A stretch of DNA of 64,000 nucleotides from Neisseria flavescens. GTDB lineage: Bacteria > Pseudomonadota > Gammaproteobacteria > Burkholderiales > Neisseriaceae. The translations under genes were made by a program, and so were the position numbers. The stretch's first letter is position 1. Each line of letters starts with the position of its first letter. Below the pieces are notes generated by a model. It had not been told where the DNA came from. It searched no databases and was given only the letters and a program-made list of their open reading frames with translations. The stretch is from positions 992,001-1,056,000 of the forward strand of contig NZ_CP039886.1 of the NCBI RefSeq assembly GCF_005221285.1. Direction: 5' to 3'. Of this stretch, positions 15,371-24,300 are shown piece by piece.

Positions 15371-16479
15371 AATTTAATAAAACCTTACTCTTCACGCTTC
15401 TCGCACTCCCTATTACCGCCTGCGCAACCAATGACAGCCTATTAAGCAACTACGGCTCCAACCGCCCTGCTTGGCTGAACAAACTGCAACAGCTCAACAA
15501 TACTTCAGACGGCAAATTCCGCATTATCCAAGTCGGCGACTCCCACACCGCCGGCGACTATTTCACCGACCGCCTGCGTCGCCGTTTGCAACAACAATGG
15601 GGCAACGGTGGCATCGGTTGGGTTTATCCCAACACTGTCAAAGGCCAGCGCATGGCAACCGTCCGTTACAACGGCAGCGGTTGGAACACCATCAGCAGCC
15701 GCAAATCACACAGCGATTTTTCTTTCGGCGGGATTGAAGCACGCGCCGATGGCGGCAGCGTTACCTTAAGCGCAGCCGACGGCAGCATGGATATGCAACA
15801 AATCTCCATCTTCGGCAAGCCCATTTGGTCCGAGCAAACCCTGACTGTCAACGGCCGTGAAATCCCTGCCACACAAAATGGTTGGCAACTGCTGCATACC
15901 AATGCCTCCCTACCGATGACCCTCAGCAGCAGCATGCCTTGGCAAATCGGTTTCATTAATATCGAACGCCCCGGACACGGCGTAACCGTTTCCGCCATGG
16001 GCATCAACGGCGCGCAGTTGTCCCAATGGTCAAAATGGCGGCCGGGCATGTGGGAAGATTTGGCACAAACCAAAGCCGATTTAATCATCCTTGCCTACGG
16101 TACCAATGAAGCCTTTTCCGGCAACCTCAATATTTCCTCTACCGAGCAGACATGGCGCAATTACATCCGTCAAATCAAAAATACCCTGCCCAACGCAGGC
16201 ATCCTAATCCTCGGCGCTCCGGAATCTTTGAAAACCGCCTACGGCAGCTGCGGCAACCGTCCGGTCTTACTCAGCGAAGTACAACAAATGCAGCAACGTG
16301 TTGCCCATGACGAAAAAATCATGTTCTGGTCTTGGCAGGATGCGATGGGCGGGGCATGCAGCATGAAAAACTGGATGGCTCAAGGCTTGGCAGCCAAAGA
16401 CGGCGTTCACTTCTCTGCACAAGGTTATAAAACTGCAGCCGATAAGCTTGCCGACAGCCTGATCCGCTTTGCCCAATAA
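15367..16479 (+). CDS. ape1: Ape1, peptidoglycan O-acetylesterase (lipoprotein)
   Basis: Ape1 removes MurNAc O-acetyl groups so that lytic transglycosylases can act. The 370-residue protein has a lipoprotein signal with lipobox ITAC (Cys19), which predicts anchoring in the outer membrane. The SGNH/GDSL triad is Ser59 in IIQVGDSHTAGDYF, with Asp345 and His348 in KDGVHFSAQGY; YGTNEAF supplies the block III Asn. It overlaps patB by four bases, so acetylation and de-acetylation are made together. Length and layout match neisserial Ape1. Confidence 0.93.
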   Translation: MKFNKTLLFTLLALPITACATNDSLLSNYGSNRPAWLNKLQQLNNTSDGKFRIIQVGDSHTAGDYFTDRLRRRLQQQWGNGGIGWVYPNTVKGQRMATVRYNGSGWNTISSRKSHSDFSFGGIEARADGGSVTLSAADGSMDMQQISIFGKPIWSEQTLTVNGREIPATQNGWQLLHTNASLPMTLSSSMPWQIGFINIERPGHGVTVSAMGINGAQLSQWSKWRPGMWEDLAQTKADLIILAYGTNEAFSGNLNISSTEQTWRNYIRQIKNTLPNAGILILGAPESLKTAYGSCGNRPVLLSEVQQMQQRVAHDEKIMFWSWQDAMGGACSMKNWMAQGLAAKDGVHFSAQGYKTAADKLADSLIRFAQ

Positions 16480-16521
16480 ATTGGCCAAAAACCTAAGTAT
16501 TTTTCATTAACAGCACACAAA

Positions 16522-16546
16522 AGGCCGTCTGAAATTCAGACGGCCT
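16522..16546 (-). terminator. DUS palindrome terminator
   Basis: A perfect AGGCCGTCTGAA / TTCAGACGGCCT palindrome with an A/T centre. On the minus strand it is followed by TTTTG, which fits the end of the metallophosphoesterase gene. Confidence 0.7.
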
Positions 16547-16564
16547 GAAGTTTATATTTCTATT

Positions 16565-17653
16565 TCAATGCCTTGACTTGATGTCGATAACCCACACTTC
16601 TGATTGCGAACCCAAACGCAGGGGAATGCCCCAGAAGCCGTAACCCGAAGTGGTGAAGAAATGGCCGTTGCCGATCGCCTCATAACCGTAAGCAAGACGA
16701 TAAAGCGTACGGACGATAAGGTTAGCGGGTGCAACTTGACCGTTGTGGACATGGCCGGAGACCTGCACATCAATCGGCAGCCGGGCATGGGCTTCGATTG
16801 AAGTAGGACGGTGATCCATCAATAAAACCGGTAATTGGGTATTTTGACCTTCCAAAAGCTGCTCCGCACTGGGGCGCTTGCGATCCAAATCATCGCTCCG
16901 CCCTACCAGCAACACACCATTCACTTCCAAAACCTGATTGGCCAAAACCGTCAGACCTGCCGCTTCCAATTCATGCTTGATACGCTTCTGATCGCGGAAC
17001 CAGTCATGATTGCCCAAAGTGGCATAAACGCCCATCGGCGCAGTCAGCTTCTGCAAATGCGGTTTCATGTTTTCTTTCAAGTACGCATCGACGGTATCGT
17101 CCATCAAATCGCCCGGCAGCAACACCATATCGACTTGTTCCTGCTTCACAATATCCGTCAGCTTGTCCAATTGACGCGCGCCGAACAAAATCCCCAAGTG
17201 CAAATCACTGGCCACGCCGATACGCAGCGGCTTATCCATTTCCTTATTGATGAAGACGGTTTGATGGCGGACAACGGGCGTATAGGCGTTATACATTCCA
17301 AAACCGAGCAAACCGGCCACAAACAAAGGCGCAAACAGCCGCAGGCTTCGTGACAGCGGTTGACGCGCCATAAAACGGCGCAGCAAAAGATACAGGATAA
17401 ATGTCGCCAACGCGGCATACATCACAAACAGCAAGATTACCATCCAAAACGCCACTACGCGGAACATCATATGTCCCAACTCCAGCAGCAAGCCGACCAA
17501 CAAGCCGTTTGTAATGAAATAGGAAATACCCATCAGCCAACGTCTGCCGACTTTGCCAATCCAAGGCGCAAACAGCCATTGCAGCGAACGCCCAAGCCCG
17601 AATGTAAACACTTGCAACAGAATGACGCTCACAAAAAACATCTTGCCAAACAT
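16565..17653 (-). CDS. membrane-anchored metallophosphoesterase
   Basis: The 362-residue protein has four hydrophobic segments in its first 130 residues, then a calcineurin-type phosphoesterase domain. The metal-binding motifs run in order: ASDLHLG (about 148-154), LLPGDLMDD, TLGNHDWF, LLMDHRP and VSGHVHNGQ. All five are intact, so a dinuclear metal site should form. The C terminus places the domain on one face of the inner membrane. Relatives include YkuE-like and lipid-linked phosphoesterases; the substrate is unknown. It is convergent with ape1. Confidence 0.85.
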   Translation of the reverse strand: MFGKMFFVSVILLQVFTFGLGRSLQWLFAPWIGKVGRRWLMGISYFITNGLLVGLLLELGHMMFRVVAFWMVILLFVMYAALATFILYLLLRRFMARQPLSRSLRLFAPLFVAGLLGFGMYNAYTPVVRHQTVFINKEMDKPLRIGVASDLHLGILFGARQLDKLTDIVKQEQVDMVLLPGDLMDDTVDAYLKENMKPHLQKLTAPMGVYATLGNHDWFRDQKRIKHELEAAGLTVLANQVLEVNGVLLVGRSDDLDRKRPSAEQLLEGQNTQLPVLLMDHRPTSIEAHARLPIDVQVSGHVHNGQVAPANLIVRTLYRLAYGYEAIGNGHFFTTSGYGFWGIPLRLGSQSEVWVIDIKSRH

Positions 17654-17756
17654 GCCTTTCTGCCCTAAAAAATCAAAAGGCAGATTTTAGGCCGTCTGAA
17701 ACTTTCAGTGTATAATCCTTCGCGTAAAAACCCATAATATTTTGAAAGGAATCATC

Positions 17757-18665
17757 ATGAGCCATCCCCAATCTGCCATTATTCCTGATCACGCACAAGC
17801 CGGTATTTTTATCGAAGCAGACATTTCAGACGGCCGCAACGAAGACATCAAATCTGCCTGCCGTCTTGCTTTGGAGGCTCTGGCCAAATTAAAAACCCGT
17901 TTTCCGAATGATATTTTGGGTTTGACCATTGCCTTCGGCAGTCGCGCATGGCAATCGTTCGGCCATACTGACGAAGGCAGCGAAATCAGACCTTTCCCTG
18001 AATTGGGCAACAGCCTCGCCCCCTCCACTCAACACGACCTCTATATCCACATTCAAGCCACCGAGCAAAAAGCAGCCTACGCCTTAGCCCAATCTGTTTT
18101 CAGCGCATTCGGCGACAGCATCCGCGTAGCCACTGAAGAACACGGTCTGCGCCTGTATGAAGAGCGCGGCTTGGATGGTTTTGTCGATGGTACGGAAAAT
18201 CCGCAGGGCGATGACAATGTGCGCAATGTTGCCATTATTCCAGAAGGCAAGCCGGATGTTGGCGGCAGCTATGTTTTGCTGCAAAAATATCTGCACGATT
18301 TGAAAAAATGGGATGCCGTTCCTACTGCCGAACAAGAAGCCAGCGTGGGCCGCAGCAAAGAAACCAATGACGAATTCAGCAAAGACGTGCGCCTGCCCGA
18401 CTCCCATCTCGGCCGCGTCAATGTCAAAGAAAACGGCGTTGGCCTGAAAATCGTCCGCCGCAGCCTGCCCTTCGGCAAAATCAGCGGCGAACACGGTCTG
18501 ATGTTCACTTCCTATTGCAACACGCTGCACAATATTGAAGTTCAGCTGCTCAATATGTTCGGCGATGCAGACGGCAAAACCGACTTACTGCTGAAATATT
18601 TGTCTAAAGCCGTATCAGGTGCTTACTACTACGCACCTTCTGTCGAGCGTTTGCAAAATCTTTAA
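17757..18665 (+). CDS. Dyp-type haem peroxidase (YfeX-like)
   Basis: A 302-residue protein from the ATG at 17757 (AAAGGAAT seven bases upstream). The family motif GFVDG at residues 141-145 supplies the distal Asp144, His217 in the PDSHLGRV segment is the proximal haem ligand, and Arg234/235 lies in the distal region. There is no Tat or Sec signal, so it is a cytosolic YfeX-type enzyme rather than the exported EfeB. It should reduce peroxide with a haem or dye substrate. It is a single gene with a strong terminator. A DUS copy lies inside the first 100 bases of coding sequence. Confidence 0.92.
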   Translation: MSHPQSAIIPDHAQAGIFIEADISDGRNEDIKSACRLALEALAKLKTRFPNDILGLTIAFGSRAWQSFGHTDEGSEIRPFPELGNSLAPSTQHDLYIHIQATEQKAAYALAQSVFSAFGDSIRVATEEHGLRLYEERGLDGFVDGTENPQGDDNVRNVAIIPEGKPDVGGSYVLLQKYLHDLKKWDAVPTAEQEASVGRSKETNDEFSKDVRLPDSHLGRVNVKENGVGLKIVRRSLPFGKISGEHGLMFTSYCNTLHNIEVQLLNMFGDADGKTDLLLKYLSKAVSGAYYYAPSVERLQNL

Positions 18666-18685
18666 CGGCTCACAGGCCGTCTGAA

Positions 18686-18716
18686 AAAAACCTGCCTTTT
18701 CAAAGGCAGGTTTTTG
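18686..18716 (+). terminator. intrinsic terminator after the Dyp peroxidase
   Basis: AAACCTGCCTTT pairs with AAAGGCAGGTTT over a two-base loop and continues into TTTTG. A single DUS just upstream (18674-18685) is not part of the stem. Confidence 0.85.
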
Positions 18717-18733
18717 TTATTTAAATTCCCTTA

Positions 18734-19551
18734 GAACCTGTATTCACAAACAACTATTTGATAAATTTTAATATTTGTGAAATATACCCTAGTTTGACAA
18801 AATTTTCGGCAGATAAATTCGTCTGCTCAAAATCTTTTGCCAAACGTCGAGACCAACCCAACCATGCAAACGTTCGTTCCACAATCCGGCGTTTGGGCAG
18901 AATATGCCAAGAAATATCTTGAATTTTCTTTGAAATCTCAACAGTTAAACCCAATTGCTCCGATACTTCGCGCTCAAATGTATTCCGATAACCTGCGTCT
19001 GCACAGAAACCTTTTAAACCCGGATAGGTCTCAAACGCTTTTTTTGCTACAAAAATACCTGCTTTTGTGTCATGAATATTGGCTGCATGAACCACAACAG
19101 ACAATAGGTTACCCAACGTATCAACAGCTATATGTCGCTTACGGCCTTTGATTTTTTTACCTCCGTCAAAACCTTTATCATGTGCGCCGGAAGCTGTTTT
19201 GACACTTTGCGAATCAATAATGGCATAAGTCGGCATCGCTTGTTTTTGATGGATTAAACGTTTTTTTGAACCAATGCCAAAAGAATCCTATCCCATAAGC
19301 CTGATTGGTTGGCTCTGCGATAGAAACTCCATACGGTTGGATAAGGTGGAAAATCATTGGGCAGCATACGCCATTGGCAACCTGTTTTGGTAATGTACAA
19401 AACGGCATTCACTAATTCACGTTTATCCCATTTGTAGTGGCGCAGCCGGTTAAAATGCGGCTCAATCGCTTGCCATTGGGCATCTGTTAAGTCTGTTGGG
19501 TAGGATTTTCTAGTCATAAAGATATTTTATCATTTTTGTGAATACAGGTTC
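18734..19551 (-). mobile_element. IS5-family insertion sequence, 818 bp, TTA target duplication
   Basis: Inverted ends GAACCTGTATTCACAAA (18734-18750) and the exact complement (19535-19551) bound the element. TTA directly flanks both sides (18731-18733 and 19552-19554), which fits the TNA duplications of some IS5-family subgroups. The whole interior is the transposase gene on the minus strand. Identical ends and an intact frameshift signal suggest a recent, possibly active insertion. It sits between the Dyp peroxidase and the opa gene. Confidence 0.88.
18754..19517 (-). CDS. IS5-family transposase made by a -1 frameshift
   Basis: Two overlapping frames make one enzyme. The upstream frame (19517 down to 19254, 87 codons) carries the N-terminal DUF4096-like domain (TDAQWQAIEPHFN ... 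WRMLPNDFPPYPTVWSFYRR). It ends in CAA AAA AAC GTT TAA. The downstream frame carries the DDE domain: IIDSQSVKTA with the first Asp, CADAGYRN with the second, and RRIVERTFAWL with the Glu. The A AAA AAC heptamer (complement of bases near 19259-19265) is the canonical slippery sequence in the correct phase, and slipping back one base joins the frames through RLIHQKQAMPTY. The product is about 255 residues, normal for the group. Confidence 0.85.
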
Positions 19552-19600
19552 TTAGTTCCGGTCATTTCCGACCAATTGCTTTGGCATTGGATATTTCCTA

Positions 19601-19615
19601 TTTTAATCCGCTATA
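19601..19615. repeat. Correia-type terminal repeat, single end
   Basis: The complement reads TATAGCGGATTAAAA, the TATAG(C/T)GGATTAA end of a Correia element. I found no second end nearby, so it looks like a remnant. It lies between the IS element and the opa start. Confidence 0.4.
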
Positions 19616-19755
19616 TCCAATCGCCGCACCGAGACTTTAAAAAATAAATACATTCTTTAACAAAAAATCATATTTTAGCCAAACAAATCTGATAAAATGT
19701 TCAGCACTCGTTAACAATGTTTTTAATAATTTAATCTTAACTATTTGGAATTGAT

Positions 19756-20504
19756 ATGCATACAGCCAACAAAAACCTTCTCTTCTTTTCTCTTCTCTTC
19801 TCTTCTCTTCCGCTGCACAGGCGGCAAATGAAGACAATGGCCGCGGCCCGTATGTACAGGCAGATTTGACTTACGCTTCCGAACTGATTTCTCGAGACTA
19901 TCCGGAAGCAACTGATACCAAATTTGACAAAAATATCCATACGCATTCCATCCATCCACGGGTGTCGGTCGGCTACGATTTCGGAGGCTGGAGGATAGTG
20001 GCAGATTATGCCCGTTACAGAAAATGGCACAACAATAAAAATTCCGTTCAAATAAAAGAAATAAATAACCTTCCGCCTAACAGGAAAGACCTGAAGACGG
20101 AAAATCAGGAAAACGGTACATTCCACGCTATTTCCTCGCTCGGTTTGTCTGCCATTTATGATTTCGATACCGGTTCCCGCTTCAAACCCTATGCCGGCGT
20201 GCGCGTCAGCTACGGACACGTCAGACACAGCATCGATTCGACTAAAAAAACAACTGAAGTTGTTACAACTGCCGGTAGTGATGGAGCAGCAGATACGGTA
20301 CTGCCTGGGAAAAGTGAGCAAAACTCCTATCACGAAAGCCACAGCATCCGCCGCTTAGGTCTTGGTGTTGTCGCCGGTGTCGGTTTCGACATCACGCCCA
20401 ACCTGACCCTGGACACCGGCTACCGCTACCACTATTGGGGACGCTTGGAAAACACCCGCTTCAAAACCCACGAAGCCTCATTGGGCGTACGCTACCGCTT
20501 CTGA
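19756..20504 (+). CDS. opa: Opa-family outer-membrane adhesin, phase OFF by pentamer repeats
   Basis: The signal peptide region contains six CTCTT-type repeats (one is CTTTT) at 19780-19809, the known phase-variation device of opa genes. The mature frame reads AANEDNGRGPYVQADLTYASE and continues for about 230 residues to a C-terminal RYRF, with alternating beta strands for an eight-stranded barrel and variable loops rich in polar residues. The ATG at 19756 is in frame 1 and the mature protein in frame 0, so translation ends at TGA 19867 after 37 codons. No start codon lies in the mature frame after its TGA at 19752. Five or eight repeats would restore the frame. Opa proteins bind CEACAMs or heparan sulfate in pathogens; the receptor here is unknown. 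Confidence 0.9.
19780..19809 (+). repeat. CTCTT phase-variation repeat tract in opa
   Basis: Six five-base units: CTCTT, CTTTT, then four CTCTT. Slipped-strand mispairing changes the count, and each unit shifts the frame by two. The interrupted second unit slightly shortens the pure tract to four units. Confidence 0.93.
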
Positions 20505-20517
20505 TTCCCCGATTCCG

Positions 20518-20547
20518 ATGCCGTCTGAACCTTCAGACGGCATTTTT
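20518..20547 (+). terminator. AT-dialect DUS palindrome terminator after opa
   Basis: ATGCCGTCTGAA pairs with TTCAGACGGCAT over a two-base CC loop, followed by TTTT. It uses the ATGCCGTCTGAA dialect of pathogenic Neisseria, unlike most of the window. Confidence 0.85.
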
Positions 20548-20626
20548 GATGCGCTTACCGTTTACAGGCGCGGAGCGGGCGCAGGGAAATACCCGAACCG
20601 TCATTCCCGATACACCGCAATCCTAA

Positions 20627-21157
20627 AACCCGTCCAATGTTGAAACCGGTGTTGCCATTCCTCACGTCAATGGCTCTGTCGGCGTCAACAAAACCGATAA
20701 CGCTTCTTCTACCGCCACAGGCGCGAATGTAGCGGCCGGCAATGACATTAAAATCAATGCCAACAACGGCGACGTCAACCTGCACGGTACCAACCTGGTA
20801 TCCAACAACTCCGTTGAAGTAGAAGGCAACAAAGTCAATACTTCCGGCGCAATCAGCAGCGTTAACGAAAAAAACCTGACCGTCAATGTCAACGGCAGCT
20901 ACGCTTCAGGCAAACCAAACGGCGGCATCAACGCCAAAGGTAAAAACGAAGCCAACGTAACCAATACGGCAAACACCATCCAAAGCGACAATGTTGTTAT
21001 TACTACCGGCTCTCCAACCGGTTTGAGCGTCAACAATACGACCATCAACGGTAATAATGTTGCGTACTACTATGACGACAGTAAAGCTCCTGCGGCGAAC
21101 CGTTACACCTATCGTCCTCGCCAACCAAGCTACACCAAACGCCATTTGCGCTACTAA
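20627..21157 (+). pseudogene. 3' remnant of a beta-helical surface adhesin
   Basis: The frame is open from just after a TAA (20624) to a TAA at 21155-21157, about 176 codons, with no start codon or ribosome site at its 5' end. The residues are Asn/Gly/Val/Thr-rich with short repeats such as INANNGDVNLHGTNLVSNNSV, VEVEGNKV and LTVNVNGSY, the style of filamentous-haemagglutinin or large autotransporter beta-helix repeats. The end is a basic, Tyr-rich RYTYRPRQPSYTKRHLRY tail. It begins 80 bases after the opa terminator, so the 5' part of the gene has been lost or replaced. I cannot name the parent protein. Confidence 0.65.
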
Positions 21158-21193
21158 GATGCGCTATTGAAGTCATTGAATAGCCATTAAGAT

Positions 21194-21232
21194 ATGCCGT
21201 CTGAAAACAGAAAGTTTTCAGACGGCATTTTT
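21194..21232. terminator. AT-dialect DUS terminator
   Basis: ATGCCGTCTGAAAAC pairs with GTTTTCAGACGGCAT over AGAAA and leads into TTTTAT. It ends the adhesin remnant. Confidence 0.8.
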
Positions 21233-21301
21233 ATCATCAATGCAAAACAACACACTATCTCTGTTATGATAATGCCTCGCTAATATTATTCCGTTCCCAC
21301 C

Positions 21302-24300
21302 ATGTCTTCCGCCCTTCCTTTTGACGCGCTTACACTTTCCATCGACGGCACCAACCTCATCGAAGCTTCTGCCGGTACGGGTAAAACCTACGGCATTGCC
21401 GCGCTCTTTACCCGACTGATTGTTTTAGAAAAAAAAGACATCGAGAAAATTCTGGTCGTTACCTTTACCAAAGCGGCGACGGCAGAACTGAAAACCCGTT
21501 TGCGCGCGCGTTTGGACGAAGTGTTGCAGGTTTTGAACGAAATCCAAACCTTGGGCGGCAAGCCGGAACATATTTCAGACGGCCTGAACAAATATTACGA
21601 AAAAGAGAAAAAATCCCCCGATGACTTTCTCAATCGTTTAATTCCTTTGGCTTTAGGCGAGCAAGACGGACAAGAAAGCTGCCATCGCCTGATTCTCCGC
21701 CTCAAAGCCGCGCTGAGCCAGTTTGACAACGCATCGATTTACACCATCCACGGCTTCTGTCAGCGCGTCTTGCGCGATTACGCGTTTTTGTGCGGCGCGC
21801 CTTTGGATGTCGAGCTGTCGGACGACTCGCGCGAGAGGCTGCTGATTCCTGCGCAGGATTTTTGGCGGCAGAAAGTGGCAACCGATGCCACATTGGCACA
21901 ATTGGTTTTTGACCGGAAATGCACGCCTGAAGAAATACTTGCCGAAATCAAAAGCTATACCGGCCGCCCCTATCTGAAATTCAGACGGCCTGAAGGCAAT
22001 TTGAAAGAAGCCCAAGCCAACCTTCAAGAAACATGGCAAAAAGTTTGCGGTCAGTTGGAAGACTTGGAAAAAGCGTTTTGGGCAATCTTCCCCAAACTTA
22101 ACGGCCAGACCTACAAAAGAAATACCTTTGAAAATGTTTTTACCGATTTAAAAACAAACGCCGAATCCAACCGTCTGCCCCGCCTGAGCAAAGAAACGCT
22201 AAAAAAATTAAGCCTCTTCAGTGTCGATACACTCAACAGCAAACTGAAAAAAGAATATAAAGCCGATGCCGATGCGCCGGAAATTATTCAGCTGCAAGCC
22301 TTGGCCAATCTCGGTCGTGATTTGCAGGCAATGGAAAGCGCGGAAGAAGCAGTCTTCATCTGCCTGCAACTCGATCTCCTTTCCTACATCAACCAATCCA
22401 TTACCGAACAAAAAAAATCACGCCGCGAGCGCGTGTTTGACGATTTGCTGCTGGATGTCCATCAGGCATTGACCACCAATGAACACGGCAACGCATTGGC
22501 AAAAGCGGCGGCGGCAAACTGGGAAATCGCGCTGATTGACGAATTCCAAGATACCGACCCGCTGCAATACGAAATTTTCCGCCAAATTTTTATCGAACAA
22601 GGCTGCCCGCTGTTTCTCGTTGGCGACCCCAAACAGGCGATTTACAGCTTTCGAGGTGCGGACATTTACGCCTATCTGCAAGCCGCGCAAGATGCGGACA
22701 GGCATTACACCCTCGCCGTCAACTACCGCAGCCATGCCAAGCTGATTAACGGCATCAGCGCCTTGTTCAAACAAAAAAAACACCCCTTCGTGTTGGAAAA
22801 CATCGATTACAGCGATGTCTCCGCCAGCCGTGCCGAAAGCCGGCTGTCGCCACACCGCCCCGCCATCCAAGTACGCTGGCTCAATACGGACGATCAAACC
22901 GGCAAAGAGATTTTGCGCGGCCGTGCCGCCGAATATTGCGCCGATGAAATTGCCTTTGCGCTCAATGAAGCAGCCGAAGGCCGTCTGAACTTCAAAGGCC
23001 GTGCATTGGAATCCGGCGATATTGCCGTCTTGGTGCGCACCAACAACGAAGCGGCGATGATTGCCGGAAAACTGAAACAGCGCCGTATCCAAAGCGTGTT
23101 GCTGTCGCGCCAGTCCGTTTTCGACTCCGCCGAGGCAGACTCGCTGTCCGCGCTGATCGGCTTTTGGCTCAACCCAAGGCAAACCGACTGGCTGCGCTTT
23201 GTCTTGACCGGCGTTTTGTTCGGCTATACCGCCAAAGAGATTTACGAACTTAACCACAACGAACACCAGCTGCTGAAATGGCTGGAGTCATCTGCCGAGG
23301 CCATGGAAAAATGGCGGAAAGGCGGCATTTTTGCCGCCGTGCAGCAGTTTGCCGCCCAACATGACATCGAAACACGCCTGCTCAAAGGCGGCAACGAACG
23401 CAGCCTGACCAACTACTACCAAATTCTGGAGCTTTTGGCCGAAGAAGACAGCCAAAGCCGCAACCCTGCCGCCCTGCATAAATGGTTAAACGAACAAATC
23501 AGCCGTGCGCGCAGCGGCCATTTCCCGTCAGACGCGCAAACCATCCGTCTTGAAAGCGACGAAAAATTGGTCAAAATCGTTACCATGCACGCATCGAAAG
23601 GTTTGCAATATCCTTTGGTGTACTGCCCCTTCGCGTGGGATACCAAAGACAATTCCAAAGAAAACTGGAAAATCCTGCATACCGAAAACCACGAAACCGA
23701 GCTGCTGGCAACATCGCAAACCTCGGAAGCAGAACTAAGCCACCTTGCCGATGAAAAGACGGCAGAAGATTTGCGTCTGCTCTATGTCGCCCTTACCCGC
23801 GCCGAAGAACAGCTCAACATCTACGCCGCCGCCAACAAAAACTGTACGCCAAACAATCCTTTTGCCTATCTGCTCGAAGGTTTGCCGGATGCTGACCGCG
23901 AAAGCGTCAACCAAAGCTATAAAAGCGCGACAGACGTTGTGGAAATGCTCAAAACCAACTGGCAACGCTTTATTACAAACGCGCCTGAAAATACGGAGTT
24001 TGCCTTCACGGAAGAAACCCCGCAGGAAACCGTCTACCAATACAGCCGCCAACAAGACCAAGCCTTGAGCGCACATACCATCAAACGCCGCGATTTTGAC
24101 TTTATCCGCCACACCAGCTTTACCGGTTTGAGCCGGCACACCAAGTCAACCGACGAACAACACGAGCCTTTGCAACCTGCCATCGACCCGGCAGAAAGCG
24201 CAGACCGTGCCATGCCGTCTGAAAACCTGCCGTCCCCACTTTCAGACGGCCTCGATATCCACCATTTCCCCCGAGGCACCAATGCCGGCGTATGTTTGCA

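Noticed and set aside
18754..19517. Two separate IS transposase fragments
   Set aside because: The A AAA AAC site in the correct phase explains the two frames as one frameshifted gene, so they are not listed as two genes or a simple pseudogene.
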